Notes: a model not told the origin generated them from the sequence alone. A DNA stretch of 64,000 nucleotides from Thauera aromatica K172 (GCF_003030465.1 NZ_CP028339.1:1240001-1304000), one strand, 5' to 3'. Positions 9,948 through 20,236 are shown, counted from the stretch's first letter. Made by a program: numbers and translations.

Positions 9948-10571
9948 ATGTCCCGTACCCGAATCAAGATCTGCGGCCTGACGCGGGCGCAAGACGTGCG
10001 CGCGGCGGTCCGGAGCGGTGCCGATGCGATCGGCTTCGTCTTCTATCCGCCCAGCCCGCGCGCGATCGATGTCGACCGCGCGGCCGAACTCGCCGCCATG
10101 CTGCCGCCGTTCGTCACCGCGGTCGGCCTGTTCGTCAATCCCGCGCCCGCCGAGGTCGAGGCGGTGCTCGCGCGCGTACCCTTGCAATTGTTGCAGTTCC
10201 ACGGTGACGAGGGCGAAGCCGACTGCGCCCGCTATGGCTTGCCCTGGATCAAGGCGGCGAGGATGCGGGCGGGAGTCGATCTGCTAGAATTCGCCCTTTC
10301 GCATCCGCGCGCCCGCGGCATCCTGGTCGACGCCTTCGTCGCCGGCTACGGCGGCGGCGGCGAGACGTTCGACTGGTCGCTGATCCCGCAGGGCTTCGAG
10401 CGCCCGCTGGTGCTGTCCGGCGGCCTCGATGCAGACAACGTCGGCGAGGCGATCCGCCGCGTCCGCCCATGGGCGGTGGACGTCTCGAGCGGAGTGGAAA
10501 GTGCCAAGGGAATCAAGGATGCGGCCAAGATCGCCGCGTTCATCGCCGGAGTTCGACACGCAGATGGCTGA
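9948..10571 (+). CDS. trpF: Phosphoribosylanthranilate isomerase
   Basis: Amadori isomerisation of N-(5-phosphoribosyl)anthranilate in tryptophan synthesis. The 207-residue TIM-barrel protein has the [10 protein letters not shown] start with the catalytic Cys, the [13 protein letters not shown] phosphate-related segment, the VDAF-type catalytic Asp region and the VDVSSGVES phosphate-binding end. The gene abuts truA and overlaps trpB by 8 bases. The earlier-pathway genes trpE, G, D and C are not in the window; the split trpFBA arrangement is common in beta- and gammaproteobacteria. Confidence 0.96.
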   Translation: MSRTRIKICGLTRAQDVRAAVRSGADAIGFVFYPPSPRAIDVDRAAELAAMLPPFVTAVGLFVNPAPAEVEAVLARVPLQLLQFHGDEGEADCARYGLPWIKAARMRAGVDLLEFALSHPRARGILVDAFVAGYGGGGETFDWSLIPQGFERPLVLSGGLDADNVGEAIRRVRPWAVDVSSGVESAKGIKDAAKIAAFIAGVRHADG

Positions 10572-11769
10572 TACGCCTTACCAGTTTCCCGATGCCAGCG
10601 GGCATTTCGGCCCCTATGGCGGCGTGTTCGTCGCCGAAACCCTGATGCCGGCGCTGGCCGAGCTGCGCGAAGCCTACGCCGCGTGCCAGAACGACCCGGA
10701 CTTCATCGCCGAGTTCGAATACGAGCTGAAGCACTACGTCGGCCGCCCGAGCCCGATCTACCACGCCCGGCGCTGGTCCGGCCTGCTTGGCGGCGCCCAG
10801 ATCTACCTCAAGCGCGAAGACCTCAACCATACCGGCGCGCACAAGGTGAACAACTGCATCGGCCAGGCGCTGGTCGCCCGCCGCATGGGCAAGCCGCGCG
10901 TGATCGCCGAGACCGGCGCCGGCCAGCACGGGGTCGCCACCGCCACCGTGGCCGCGCGCTACGGCATGGAGTGCGTGGTCTACATGGGCGCGGAGGACGT
11001 CAAGCGCCAGGCCGCCAACGTCTACCGGATGAAGCTGCTCGGCGCCACCGTGGTTCCGGTGGAGTCCGGCTCGAAGACGCTGAAGGACGCGTTGAACGAG
11101 GCCATGCGCGACTGGGTCACCCACATTGCCGACACCTTCTACATCATCGGCACCGTCGCCGGACCCCATCCCTACCCGATGATGGTGCGCGACTTCCAGG
11201 CCGTGATCGGCAAGGAGTGCCTGGTGCAGATGCCCGAGATGGCCGGCCGCCAGCCCGACTACGTCATCGCCTGCGTTGGCGGCGGCTCCAACGCGATGGG
11301 CATCTTCCACCCCTACCTCGACCTGCCCGGCGTCAAGCTCGTCGGCGTCGAGGCGGCGGGCGAGGGCATCGACAGCGGCCACCACGCGGCCTCGCTGACG
11401 GCGGGCCGCCCGGGCGTGCTGCATGGCAACCGCACCTACCTGCTGCAGGACGAGGACGGCCAGATCATCGAGACGCATTCGATCTCCGCCGGCCTCGACT
11501 ACCCGGGCGTCGGCCCCGAGCATGCCTGGCTGAAGGACTCCGCCCGCGCCGAATACGTCGGCGTCACCGACGCCGAGGCCCTGCAGGCCTTCCACGACCT
11601 GTGCCGGCTCGAAGGCATCATTCCGGCGCTCGAGTCCTCGCATGCGCTGGCTTATGCGGCGAAGCTGGCGCCCACGTTGCCGCGGGACCGCGTCCTGCTG
11701 GTCAATCTGTCCGGGCGCGGCGACAAGGACATGCACACCGTCGCCGAACGCTCCGGCCTCCAGTTCTGA
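10564..11769 (+). CDS. trpB: Tryptophan synthase beta chain
   Basis: PLP-dependent condensation of indole with serine to tryptophan, as an alpha2-beta2 complex with TrpA. I chose ATG at 10564 ([20 protein letters not shown]), giving 401 residues, the normal size; the frame is open further upstream but that part lies inside trpF. The PLP lysine is in HTGAHKVNN, and the phosphate-binding GGGSNAMG loop and the GAGQHG motif are present. It overlaps trpF by 8 bases and precedes trpA by 42. Confidence 0.97.
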   Translation: MADTPYQFPDASGHFGPYGGVFVAETLMPALAELREAYAACQNDPDFIAEFEYELKHYVGRPSPIYHARRWSGLLGGAQIYLKREDLNHTGAHKVNNCIGQALVARRMGKPRVIAETGAGQHGVATATVAARYGMECVVYMGAEDVKRQAANVYRMKLLGATVVPVESGSKTLKDALNEAMRDWVTHIADTFYIIGTVAGPHPYPMMVRDFQAVIGKECLVQMPEMAGRQPDYVIACVGGGSNAMGIFHPYLDLPGVKLVGVEAAGEGIDSGHHAASLTAGRPGVLHGNRTYLLQDEDGQIIETHSISAGLDYPGVGPEHAWLKDSARAEYVGVTDAEALQAFHDLCRLEGIIPALESSHALAYAAKLAPTLPRDRVLLVNLSGRGDKDMHTVAERSGLQF

Positions 11770-11811
11770 ACCCGAGCGGGCCGCTTCCACGGCCCGCAGC
11801 GTGATCGAGAC

Positions 11812-12633
11812 ATGTCAAGAATCCACACCGTTTTCCAGCGCCTGCAGGCCGATGGCCGCAAGGCGCTCATCCCTTTCGTGACCGCCGGTTTCCCCGCGCC
11901 CGGGCTCAGCCTGCCGCTGATGCGCGCGCTGGTCGAAGGCGGCGCCGACATCATCGAGCTCGGTGTGCCGTTCTCCGATCCGATGGCCGACGGGCCGACG
12001 ATCCAGCGTGCCTCCGAGCGCGCGCTCGCCCAGGGCATGAGCCTGCGCAAGGTGCTCGACATCGTGCGCGCCTTCCGCGCCGACGATGCGGCCACTCCGG
12101 TGGTGCTGATGGGCTATGCCAACCCGATTGAGGCGATGGGGGCGGAGCGCTTCGTCGCCGAAGCCGTCGCGGCCGGCGTCGACGGCGTGCTCGTGGTGGA
12201 CTACCCGCCCGAGGAATGCGTCGCCTTCGCCGATACGGCCAAGGCGGGCGGGCTGGATCCGATCTTCCTGCTCGCGCCGACCTCGTCCGAGCAGCGCTTC
12301 GCCGACGTCGCCCGCGCCGGCAGCGGCTACATCTATTACGTGTCGCTGAAGGGCGTGACCGGCAGCGGCAAGCTCGACGTCGATGAAGTGGCGCGGCGCA
12401 TTCCGCAGATCCGTGCCGCGGTCGGCATGCCGGTGGGAGTCGGCTTCGGCATCCGCGATGCCGAAAGCGCACGGCGCATCGGCGCGGTGGCCGATGCGGT
12501 CGTGATCGGCAGCCGCATCATCGAGGAAATCGAAAACAATCCGGGCGCGGAAGTGGCCTGCGTCACCGCCTTCATGCGGGGTATCCGTGCTGCGCTCGAC
12601 GGGTTCGCGCCGGCAACAGGAGAGGCACCATGA
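11812..12633 (+). CDS. trpA: Tryptophan synthase alpha chain
   Basis: Cleaves indole-3-glycerol phosphate to indole and glyceraldehyde 3-phosphate, and channels indole to TrpB. The 273-residue TIM-barrel protein contains the catalytic Glu in [17 protein letters not shown] and the conserved Asp segment [12 protein letters not shown], with the GVGFGI phosphate-binding loop near the end. Its stop overlaps the accD start (ATGA), so accD is probably translated from the same mRNA. Confidence 0.97.
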   Translation: MSRIHTVFQRLQADGRKALIPFVTAGFPAPGLSLPLMRALVEGGADIIELGVPFSDPMADGPTIQRASERALAQGMSLRKVLDIVRAFRADDAATPVVLMGYANPIEAMGAERFVAEAVAAGVDGVLVVDYPPEECVAFADTAKAGGLDPIFLLAPTSSEQRFADVARAGSGYIYYVSLKGVTGSGKLDVDEVARRIPQIRAAVGMPVGVGFGIRDAESARRIGAVADAVVIGSRIIEEIENNPGAEVACVTAFMRGIRAALDGFAPATGEAP

Positions 12634-13508
12634 GCTGGTTGCAGAAATTGCTGCCGCCGCGGATCAAGCGTGGTCAGGCATCGGCGCGCAACAAGTCGAT
12701 CCCGGAAGGCGTATGGAGCAAGTGCGAGGGCTGCGAGGCGGTGCTCTACCGCGCCGATCTCGACGGCAACCTCGGTGTCTGCCCCAAGTGCGGCCATCAT
12801 CACCGGCTGCGCGCGCGGCGGCGCCTGGACATCCTGCTCGATGCGGAAGAGCGCATCGAGATCGGCGCCGGAGTCACGCCGGTCGATGCGCTGAAGTTCA
12901 AGGACTCGCGCAAGTACCCCGAGCGCCTGTCGGCCGCCGCCGCCGATACCGGTGAGGCCGACGCGATGGTGGTGATGCGCGGCGCGATCAAGACCCTGCC
13001 GGTGGTGGTGGCCTGCTTCGAGTTCGAGTTTCTCGGCGGCTCGATGGGCTCGGTGGTCGGCGAGCGCTTCGTGCGCGGCGCGCGCGAAGCCTACGAGCAG
13101 CGCCTGCCGTTCATCTGCATCACCGCTTCGGGCGGCGCGCGCATGCAGGAAGGCCTGCTGTCGCTGATGCAGATGGCCAAGACCACGGCCTCGATCACCC
13201 GTCTGGCCGAGCGCCGCCTGCCTTTCGTGACCGTGCTGACCGACCCCACCATGGGCGGCGTGTCGGCCAGCTTCGCCTTCATGGGCGACGTCGTGGTTGC
13301 CGAGCCCGGTGCGCTGATCGGTTTCGCCGGGCCGCGGGTGATCGAGCAGACGGTGCGTGAAAAACTCCCGGAAGGGTTCCAGCGCGCCGAGTTCCTGCTC
13401 GAAAAAGGCGCGGTGGACATCATCGTCGACCGGCGCGAGATGCGCGACCGGCTGGCCGCACTGCTCGCGATGCTGGCCCGCCACCCTGCCGACGTGGTTG
13501 CCGCCTGA
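12630..13508 (+). CDS. accD: Acetyl-CoA carboxylase carboxyltransferase beta subunit
   Basis: Beta subunit of the carboxyltransferase half of acetyl-CoA carboxylase, which makes malonyl-CoA for fatty acid synthesis, with AccA (not in the window). The 292-residue protein has the N-terminal four-cysteine zinc finger (CEGC ... CPKCGHH) and the crotonase-fold core with SGGARMQEG and the [13 protein letters not shown] loop. It overlaps trpA by 4 bases and folC by one. Confidence 0.97.
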   Translation: MSWLQKLLPPRIKRGQASARNKSIPEGVWSKCEGCEAVLYRADLDGNLGVCPKCGHHHRLRARRRLDILLDAEERIEIGAGVTPVDALKFKDSRKYPERLSAAAADTGEADAMVVMRGAIKTLPVVVACFEFEFLGGSMGSVVGERFVRGAREAYEQRLPFICITASGGARMQEGLLSLMQMAKTTASITRLAERRLPFVTVLTDPTMGGVSASFAFMGDVVVAEPGALIGFAGPRVIEQTVREKLPEGFQRAEFLLEKGAVDIIVDRREMRDRLAALLAMLARHPADVVAA

Positions 13509-14830
13509 TGCCTCGCGCTGCCGAACAGCCGTCGTTGCCGGACACGCTGGCCGGTTGGCTCGACCTCCTCGAACAGCGCCACGGGCAGCGCATCGAGCTC
13601 GGCCTCGAGCGCGTGCGCACGGTGCGGGCGGCGATGGGCGCGCCGTCGGACGCGGTATTGATCACCGTCGGCGGCACCAACGGCAAGGGCTCGTGCTGCG
13701 CGATGCTCGAGAGCATCCTGCTCGCCGCCGGCTACCGGGTCGGTTGCTACACTTCGCCCCACCTGCTGCGCTACAACGAGCGCGTGCGTATCGACGGCAA
13801 GGATGCGGACGATGCCCGCCTCGTCGCCGCATTCGCCGCGGTCGAGGCGGCGCGCGGCGCCACCCCGCTGACCTACTTCGAGCACGGCACGCTCGCCGCC
13901 TGGGCGCTGTTCGCCGCCGAGCGCCCGGACGTGATCATTCTCGAAGTCGGCCTGGGCGGGCGCCTGGACGCGGTCAACGTGTTCGACGCCGACTGCGCGA
14001 TCGTCACCGGCGTGGCGATGGACCACATGGAGTATCTCGGCGACACGCGCGAGAAGATCGGCTTCGAGAAGGCCGGCATTTTCCGCGCTGGCCGGCCCGC
14101 GGTATGCGGCGACCCGCAGCCGCCGGCGAGCCTGCTCGAGCATGCACGCGCGATCGGTGCCGAACTGTGGGTCAGCGGCCGGGACTTCGGCTTCGGCGGC
14201 GACCGCCAGCAGTGGGGCTACTGGCGCTATGCGCTGCCTGCCGCTCAGGGCGCGCTGCTTCGGCGCGGCGGGCTGGCGTACCCGGCGCTGCGCGGGGCCA
14301 ACCAGCTGCTCAACGCTGCCGCCGTGCTCACCGCGCTGGAATGCCTGAGGCAGCGCCTGCCGGTGTCGATGCAGCACGTTCGCCAGGGCCTGATGCTGGT
14401 CGACGTGCCGGGGCGCTTCCAGGTGCTGCCGGGGCGACCGGCGGTGGTGCTCGATGTCGCGCACAATCCGCAAGCCGCCGGCGTGCTCGCGGAAAACCTC
14501 GGCAACATGGGGTTTTATCCCGAAACCTGGGCAGTGCTGGGCATGCTCGGCGACAAGGATGTTGCCGGCGTGGTGGCGCGGATGGCCGACCGGGTCGATC
14601 ACTGGCTGCTGGCCGACCTGCCCGGGCCGCGCGGCCTGTCGGCGCAGGCGCTGGCCGAGCGGGTGCGCGAGGCCGGTGGCAGGGGGGATCTGCATTGTTT
14701 CGGCTCGCCTGCAGACGCGTTTGTTGCAGCGCAGGAGGGGGCTGCCGAGGGTGATAGAATCGTGGCCTTCGGTTCCTTCCTGACGGTGGCGGACGTGCTT
14801 GCAGCGCTCAGGGCTGCGCGGCACGGGTGA
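13508..14830 (+). CDS. folC: Dihydrofolate synthase / folylpolyglutamate synthase
   Basis: ATP-dependent ligase that adds glutamate to dihydropteroate and then to folates. It is a Mur-ligase-like protein of 440 residues with the P-loop GGTNGKGSCCAMLES, the SPHLLRYNERVRI segment, and the C-terminal domain containing VVLDVAHNPQAAG. The ATG shares a base with the accD stop (TGATG). It is followed by a SPOR-domain gene after 9 bases, the order seen in Pseudomonas. Confidence 0.96.
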   Translation: MPRAAEQPSLPDTLAGWLDLLEQRHGQRIELGLERVRTVRAAMGAPSDAVLITVGGTNGKGSCCAMLESILLAAGYRVGCYTSPHLLRYNERVRIDGKDADDARLVAAFAAVEAARGATPLTYFEHGTLAAWALFAAERPDVIILEVGLGGRLDAVNVFDADCAIVTGVAMDHMEYLGDTREKIGFEKAGIFRAGRPAVCGDPQPPASLLEHARAIGAELWVSGRDFGFGGDRQQWGYWRYALPAAQGALLRRGGLAYPALRGANQLLNAAAVLTALECLRQRLPVSMQHVRQGLMLVDVPGRFQVLPGRPAVVLDVAHNPQAAGVLAENLGNMGFYPETWAVLGMLGDKDVAGVVARMADRVDHWLLADLPGPRGLSAQALAERVREAGGRGDLHCFGSPADAFVAAQEGAAEGDRIVAFGSFLTVADVLAALRAARHG

Positions 14831-14839
14831 GGTTCTCCG

Positions 14840-15529
14840 GTGAGCGACGCAGACAATCTGGAAATCAAGAAACGCGCCCGGCGGCGGCTGGTCGGCGCCA
14901 TCGCGTTGGCGCTGCTGGCGGCGATCGTGCTGCCGATGACGATGGATCAGGAGCCGCACTCTTCGGTGCAGGATATCCAGATCACGATTCCCGACCAGGA
15001 GGCTGCTACCGGGCTGCAGCGCCCGCTCGCGGCGGCGTCGCCGTCCGCCGACATCGCCCCGCCGCCGGAAGAGGAAGACCGCGCCGCATCCCCCGGCGAC
15101 AAGCCGGCGCCGCCCGTCGATGCTCCGCCGGCGCCTGTGCCCGCATCCTCCGCAGCACCACCTCCTGCACCCTCTCCCGCTTCCCCTCCCGCATCCAAAC
15201 CGGAGGCGCCCGTGCTCCCGGCGCCCGAGCCGCGTCCGCTTCCCGCCCCCCCTGCCGAAGAGGAGGCCCGGGTGCGGGCGATCCTCAGCGGCAAGCCGGT
15301 GCCGCCGCGCGCGGAGTCCTTCATCGTCCAGGTCGGTGCTTTCAGCGATGCCGCGAAGGCGGCGCGCCTGGCCGAGCAACTCAAGGCGAAGGGGTTCCCC
15401 GCCTACACCGAGGCGGTGGGGAGCGTCACCCGGGTCCGGGTCGGCCCGGTTCCGGGACGGTCCGCCGCCGAGGCGGTGGCGGCCCGGCTCGAGGCGGGCG
15501 GCTACCAGGCCGTGCTGCAGGCGCGCTGA
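14840..15529 (+). CDS. SPOR-domain inner-membrane protein (DedD-like)
   Basis: Bitopic membrane protein with a short basic cytoplasmic N-terminus (KKRARRR), one transmembrane helix (about residues 17-34), a long Pro/Ala-rich periplasmic linker (about 60-145) and a C-terminal SPOR domain (about 155-228; SFIVQVGAFSDAAKAARLAEQL). SPOR domains bind denuded glycan strands at the septum, and DedD, the E. coli relative at this same folC-cvpA position, takes part in cell division. The start is GTG. The linker is highly repetitive in Pro and Ala, giving low-complexity DNA. Confidence 0.85.
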   Translation: MSDADNLEIKKRARRRLVGAIALALLAAIVLPMTMDQEPHSSVQDIQITIPDQEAATGLQRPLAAASPSADIAPPPEEEDRAASPGDKPAPPVDAPPAPVPASSAAPPPAPSPASPPASKPEAPVLPAPEPRPLPAPPAEEEARVRAILSGKPVPPRAESFIVQVGAFSDAAKAARLAEQLKAKGFPAYTEAVGSVTRVRVGPVPGRSAAEAVAARLEAGGYQAVLQAR

Positions 15530-16030
15530 GTGGCGGCGATGACCGTATTCGATTACGTTTTTCTCGGCATCCTCGCCCTGTCGGCGGCGGTCGGCATGTG
15601 GCGCGGCCTGGTCAGCGAAGTGATGGCCGTGCTCGCCTGGGTGGCAGCGCTGTTCGCCGCATGGCGCTATAACGAACCGGCGGCGAGCGTGTTTTCGGGA
15701 ATGATCGCGGAGCCGATGTGGCGCCAGGTGGCCGGCGCGGCGCTGGTGGTGGTCGGCGTGCTGCTGCTCGCGGCACTGCTGCGTTACCTGCTGCGCGAGT
15801 TGCTGCGGGCGGCCGGACTGGGGGCGACCGACCGCTTTTTCGGCGCCCTGTTCGGCGTCGCGCGCGGTCTGGCGGTCGCCTGCGTGGTGGTGCTGATCGG
15901 CGGACTCGCGGGCGTGTCGCGCGAGCCGTGGTGGACACAGGCACTGTTTTCGGCGCCGATGGAGTCGGCGGTCCTTGCGGTAAAACCCTGGCTGCCCGAT
16001 GCGGTAGCCGACAAGATTCGATTCAGATAG
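15530..16030 (+). CDS. cvpA: CvpA family membrane protein
   Basis: Inner-membrane protein of the CvpA family, named for colicin V production and linked in several proteobacteria to envelope integrity. Its 166 residues form four predicted membrane segments starting VFDYVFLGILALSAAVGMWRG. The gene begins directly after the SPOR gene stop with a GTG; ATG at 15539 (MTVFDYV) is the more family-like start. The cvpA-purF neighbourhood is widely conserved, and purF starts 11 bases after this stop. Confidence 0.9.
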   Translation: MAAMTVFDYVFLGILALSAAVGMWRGLVSEVMAVLAWVAALFAAWRYNEPAASVFSGMIAEPMWRQVAGAALVVVGVLLLAALLRYLLRELLRAAGLGATDRFFGALFGVARGLAVACVVVLIGGLAGVSREPWWTQALFSAPMESAVLAVKPWLPDAVADKIRFR

Positions 16031-16041
16031 GCGTAACTTCC

Positions 16042-17598
16042 ATGTGCGGAATTCTCGGGGTCGTAGCCACCTCACCGGTCAATCAGTTGCTGTACGACGG
16101 CCTGCAGGTGTTGCAGCACCGCGGTCAGGATGCGGCGGGCATCGCTACCTCGGAAGGCGGACGCTTCCACATGCACAAGGGGTCCGGCCTGGTGCGCGAC
16201 GTGTTCCGCACCCGCAACATGCGCAACCTGCAGGGCAACTGGGGGATCGGCCACGTGCGCTATCCCACCGCGGGTTCGGCCTACAATGCCGCCGAAGCCC
16301 AGCCGTTCTACGTCAATTCGCCGTTCGGCCTGCTGCTGGCGCACAACGGCAACCTGACGAACTCGGAAGCGCTCAAGCGCGAGATGTTCCTCTCCGATCT
16401 GCGTCATATCAACACCAGCAGCGACTCCGAAGTGCTGCTCAACGTGCTCGCCCATGAACTGCAGGCCGCCTGCAAGGGGCTCAAGCTCGATGAGGATGCG
16501 GTTTTCCGCGCGGTGGCCGGGGTACACCGGCGCTGCCGCGGCGCCTATGCGGTGGTGGTGATGATTTCCGGTTATGGTCTGCTCGCTTTCCGCGACCCCT
16601 ACGGCATCCGCCCGCTGGTGATCGGGCGCAGCGACACCGAGGCCGGCAGCGACTGGCTGGTCGCCTCCGAGTCGGTGGCGCTCGACGTGCTCGGCTACAA
16701 GCTGGTGCGCGACATCGCGCCCGGCGAAGCCGTGCTGATTGATACTGCCGGCCATTTCCACAGCCGGCAGTGTGCGGACAAGACCGTCCATGCGCCCTGC
16801 ATGTTCGAGTTCGTCTATCTGGCGCGCCCGGATTCGATCATCGACGGCGTCTCGGTGTACGAGTCGCGGATGAAGATGGGCGAGTTCCTCGCCGACAAGA
16901 TGAAGCGGACGATGCCGCACGTGCACATCGACGTCGTCATCCCGATTCCCGACTCCAGCCGGCCTTCGGCGATGCAGATGGCGCAGCGCCTGGATCTGCC
17001 GTTCCGCGAAGGCTTCGTCAAGAACCGCTACATCGGCCGCACTTTCATCATGCCGGGCCAGGCGACGCGCAAGAAGTCGGTGCGCCAGAAGCTCAACACC
17101 ATCCACCAGGAGTTCAAGGGCAAGAGCGTGCTGCTCGTCGACGACTCGATCGTGCGCGGCACGACGAGCAGGGAAATCGTCAACATGGCGCGCGAAGCGG
17201 GGGCGACCAAAGTCTATCTGGCTTCGGCCGCGCCGCCGGTGCGGCATGCCAACGTCTATGGCATCGACATGCCGACCCGGGCCGAACTGATCGCCTCCGA
17301 TCGCAGCGACGAGGAGATCTGCCGCGAGATCGGCGCCGACGGGCTGATCTACCAGGACCTCGACGACCTCAAGGCTTCGGTCCGCGCGCTCAATCCTGCG
17401 CTCAAGTTTTTCGAGACATCCTGTTTCGACGGCAGCTACATCACCGGCGACATCACCGCCGAATACCTCAACGGCGTCGAAAACCAGCGCGGTGCGGCCC
17501 AGCCGGCGAAGCCCGACAGCGGCGACGGCGGCGACGGCGGCCACGACGACGACGACGGTCAGCTCGATCTCAACCTCGCTTCCAGCGGTGGACGCTGA
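16042..17598 (+). CDS. purF: Amidophosphoribosyltransferase
   Basis: First committed step of purine synthesis: PRPP plus glutamine to phosphoribosylamine. The mature protein would begin at Cys2 (MCGILGVV), the catalytic nucleophile of the N-terminal Ntn glutaminase domain. The C-terminal phosphoribosyltransferase domain has the PRPP loop VLLVDDSIVRGTTS. The 518 residues include a C-terminal tail of about 25 residues rich in Gly and Asp (GGDGGHDDDDG), beyond the conserved fold. The frame is open upstream, but homology and the need for Cys2 fix the start at 16042. Confidence 0.96.
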   Translation: MCGILGVVATSPVNQLLYDGLQVLQHRGQDAAGIATSEGGRFHMHKGSGLVRDVFRTRNMRNLQGNWGIGHVRYPTAGSAYNAAEAQPFYVNSPFGLLLAHNGNLTNSEALKREMFLSDLRHINTSSDSEVLLNVLAHELQAACKGLKLDEDAVFRAVAGVHRRCRGAYAVVVMISGYGLLAFRDPYGIRPLVIGRSDTEAGSDWLVASESVALDVLGYKLVRDIAPGEAVLIDTAGHFHSRQCADKTVHAPCMFEFVYLARPDSIIDGVSVYESRMKMGEFLADKMKRTMPHVHIDVVIPIPDSSRPSAMQMAQRLDLPFREGFVKNRYIGRTFIMPGQATRKKSVRQKLNTIHQEFKGKSVLLVDDSIVRGTTSREIVNMAREAGATKVYLASAAPPVRHANVYGIDMPTRAELIASDRSDEEICREIGADGLIYQDLDDLKASVRALNPALKFFETSCFDGSYITGDITAEYLNGVENQRGAAQPAKPDSGDGGDGGHDDDDGQLDLNLASSGGR

Positions 17599-17636
17599 GG
17601 CGTGCGCCGCCCGGCATCGATCGAAACTCCCTGGTA

Positions 17637-18830
17637 ATGACGACCATGAATCTTCCCGACGAACAGAATTTCCGCCCCGATACTCTCGCCGTGCGCGCCG
17701 GAACCGAACGTACCCAGTTCGGTGAACACGGCGAGGCGATGTACCTCACTTCGAGTTTCGTCTTCGAGAGCGCCGCGCAGGCGGCGGCGCGCTTTTCCGG
17801 TGCCGAGGAGGGCTACGTCTACGCCCGCTTCTCCAACCCCACCGTCAGCGCGATGCAGACCCGGCTCGCCGCGCTCGAAGGCGCAGAGGCCTGCGTCGCG
17901 ACGGCCTCGGGGATGTCGGCGATCCTGTCGCTGGCGATGGCGACCTTGCAGGCGGGCGATCACATCGTCGCCTCCAACGGGCTGTTCGGCGCCACTCAGC
18001 AGTTGTTCGGCGGCATCCTGGCGAAGTTCGGCATCGAAACCAGCTTCGTCCCCGCGACCGACCTCGACGCCTACCGCGATGCCCTGCGCCCGCGCACCAA
18101 GCTGTTCTTCATCGAGACGCCGTCGAACCCCCTCACCGAAGTGGTCGATATCGCCGGGGTCGCGGCCATCGCCCATGAGGCCGGAGCCCTGCTCGCGGTG
18201 GACAACTGCTTCTGCACGCCGGTGCTGCAGCGTCCGCTGGCGCTGGGAGCGGACGTCGTGGTGCATTCGGCGACCAAGTACCTTGACGGCCAGGGGCGGG
18301 TGCTGGGCGGAGCGGTCGCCGGCAGCAAGGCGGTGACCGACGAGGTGTTCAAGTTCCTGCGCACCGCAGGGCCGACGCTGTCGCCGTTCAATGCCTGGGT
18401 GATCCTGAAAGGGCTCGAGACCTTGCGCATCCGCATGGAGGCGCAGTCGGCTGCGGCGCTCGAACTGGCTTGCTGGCTGGAAGCTCAGTCCGGTGTGGCG
18501 CGGGTGTATTACCCCGGCCTCGCGTCCCACCCGCAGCATGCGCTGGCGATGCGTCAGCAAAAGAGCGGCGGCGCGATTCTCAGCTTCGATGTCGAGGGCG
18601 GGCGCGAGGCCGCCTGGCGGGTGGTGGATTCGTGCCGCCTGCTCTCGATCACGGCGAACCTGGGCGACACCAAGACCACCATCACCCACCCGGCGACCAC
18701 GACCCACGGGCGGATCTCGGCCGAGGCGCGGGCTGCGGCCGGGATCGGCGACGGCCTGCTGCGCATCGCCGTGGGCCTCGAGGATGTGGCTGACCTGAAG
18801 GCGGACCTGGCGCGCGGCCTGCGGCGCTGA
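17637..18830 (+). CDS. metZ: O-succinylhomoserine sulfhydrylase
   Basis: PLP enzyme of the Cys/Met metabolism family that makes homocysteine directly from O-succinylhomoserine and sulfide. The 397 residues include the conserved RFSNPTV segment, the substrate/PLP motif TPSNPLTEV and the PLP lysine in SATKYLDGQG. The location right after purF is the typical metZ locus of Pseudomonas and betaproteobacteria. Two in-frame starts (17637 and 17646) are close together. Other family members such as MetB are possible, but the neighbourhood favours MetZ. Confidence 0.9.
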   Translation: MTTMNLPDEQNFRPDTLAVRAGTERTQFGEHGEAMYLTSSFVFESAAQAAARFSGAEEGYVYARFSNPTVSAMQTRLAALEGAEACVATASGMSAILSLAMATLQAGDHIVASNGLFGATQQLFGGILAKFGIETSFVPATDLDAYRDALRPRTKLFFIETPSNPLTEVVDIAGVAAIAHEAGALLAVDNCFCTPVLQRPLALGADVVVHSATKYLDGQGRVLGGAVAGSKAVTDEVFKFLRTAGPTLSPFNAWVILKGLETLRIRMEAQSAAALELACWLEAQSGVARVYYPGLASHPQHALAMRQQKSGGAILSFDVEGGREAAWRVVDSCRLLSITANLGDTKTTITHPATTTHGRISAEARAAAGIGDGLLRIAVGLEDVADLKADLARGLRR

Positions 18831-18945
18831 GGATCGAAGCCGGAGCTGCACCGAGCGCATACGGCGGTGGGTGCCGCGTCTTTCGGCTGCGTGGAAAGCA
18901 GAGCGGACGTGGATCGGGTGCCGGGAGAGGGCGCCCCGGGTGCGG

Positions 18946-19701
18946 TCAGGCCGAGGCGGCCTCGAAGTGCCGGCCGTCGAAGGCGAGCCAGGTGGCGCGG
19001 CCATGCCAGTCCGACAGCACCCAGCGCACGCAGTGCCGGCCGTCGATGGCGTGCTCGTGGCGCGCCGGACGATGGGTGTGGCCGTGCACCAGGGTCGGGT
19101 AGCGGTGCGCGCGCAGCAGCGTGCTCACGGCCTCGGCGTTCACATCCATGATCTCCATGGCCTTCTCGCACTTGGCGGCTTCGCTCTGTTGGCGCAGGCT
19201 CTCGATAAAGGCTTTGCGCGCGGCGAGCGGCTGGGCGAGGAAGGCTGCCTGCCAGGCGGGGTCGCGCACCTGGCGGCGGTAGACCTGGTAGGCGAGGTCG
19301 TCGGTGCACAGCGCGTCGCCGTGGCTCAGCAGCACGAGCGCGGCGTCCTCGCCGCGACCGAAGCGCACCCGGCACGGATCGGCGAGCCGTTGCAGGCCGG
19401 CGGCGCGGGCGAAACCTTCGCCGGCGAGCAGGTCGCGGTTGCCGGCGATGAAGAAAACGCCGGCACCGTGCCCGGCAAGCGTGCGCAGCGCATTGCACAC
19501 GCGCTGGTTGAAGGGGGCGTCGAGATCGTCGTCCCCGGCCCAGTACTCGAACAGATCGCCGAGGATGAACAGGCTGCCCGCGCCGCGGGCGGGGCCGGCG
19601 AGGAAATCGAGGAAGGCCGCAACCGTGTCCGGCTCATCCTCCTTCAGATGGAGGTCGGAAACGAACAATGCCGGAAGCGCCGCGTGGACGGCTTCCGGCA
19701 T
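18946..19701 (-). CDS. lpxH: UDP-2,3-diacylglucosamine diphosphatase
   Basis: Hydrolyses UDP-2,3-diacylglucosamine to lipid X in lipid A synthesis, at the inner face of the cytoplasmic membrane. It is a calcineurin-like metallophosphoesterase with all metal motifs: FVSDLHL, LGDLFEYW, AGNRD, SHGDALC and HGHTHRP. I chose the ATG at 19701 (about 251 residues); a TTG at 19749 would extend it into ppiB and adds nothing family-like. It lies downstream of ppiB on the same strand, the ppiB-lpxH order known in E. coli. Confidence 0.93.
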   Translation of the reverse strand: MPEAVHAALPALFVSDLHLKEDEPDTVAAFLDFLAGPARGAGSLFILGDLFEYWAGDDDLDAPFNQRVCNALRTLAGHGAGVFFIAGNRDLLAGEGFARAAGLQRLADPCRVRFGRGEDAALVLLSHGDALCTDDLAYQVYRRQVRDPAWQAAFLAQPLAARKAFIESLRQQSEAAKCEKAMEIMDVNAEAVSTLLRAHRYPTLVHGHTHRPARHEHAIDGRHCVRWVLSDWHGRATWLAFDGRHFEAASA

Positions 19702-19741
19702 TGTCCGCCGGTTCCCGCCGGCAGCGGGAACGGCAGGGCGC

Positions 19742-20236
19742 TCAGACAACTTCGGCGCGCTCGATGATCACGTCGTCCTTCGGCACGTCCTGGTGGAAGC
19801 CGCTGGAGCCGGTTTTGACCTTGCGGATGCTGTCGACCACATCCAGGCCGTCGCTGACCCGGCCGAACACGCAATACCCCCAGCCCTGCAGGTCGGGCGA
19901 GCGGTGGTTGAGGAAATCGTTGTCGGCGACGTTGATGAAGAACTGCGCGGTGGCCGAGTGGGGCGCCTGGGTACGGGCCATGGCGATCGTGCCGCGCTCG
20001 TTCTTGAGCCCGTTGTCGGCCTCGTTCTTGATTTCTTCGCCGGTCGGCTTCTGGTTCATGCCCGGTTCGAAGCCGCCGCCCTGGATCATGAAACCGTCGA
20101 TGACGCGGTGGAAGATGGTGTTGTCGTAGTGGCCGGCGTTCACGTAGGCGAGGAAGTTGGCGACGGTGACCGGCGCTTTTTCGGCGTCGAGTTCGAGGGT
20201 GATGACGCCGTGGTTGGTGTGCAGCTTGACTGCCAT
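19742..20236 (-). CDS. ppiB: Cytoplasmic cyclophilin-type peptidyl-prolyl isomerase
   Basis: Accelerates cis-trans isomerisation of proline peptide bonds during protein folding. The 164-residue cyclophilin domain has no signal peptide and shows the core motifs [15 protein letters not shown], the [10 protein letters not shown] segment and WGYCVFGRV, so it is the cytoplasmic form. I start it at the ATG at 20236 ([16 protein letters not shown]), just after a GGAG site. It sits between a secreted paralogue upstream and lpxH downstream. Confidence 0.94.
   Translation of the reverse strand: MAVKLHTNHGVITLELDAEKAPVTVANFLAYVNAGHYDNTIFHRVIDGFMIQGGGFEPGMNQKPTGEEIKNEADNGLKNERGTIAMARTQAPHSATAQFFINVADNDFLNHRSPDLQGWGYCVFGRVSDGLDVVDSIRKVKTGSSGFHQDVPKDDVIIERAEVV

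Noticed and set aside
13091..16075. A 994-codon minus-strand open frame across accD, folC, the SPOR gene and cvpA
   Set aside because: Covers several conserved genes with overlapping starts and stops on the plus strand; its translation is low complexity and mirrors the plus-strand coding.
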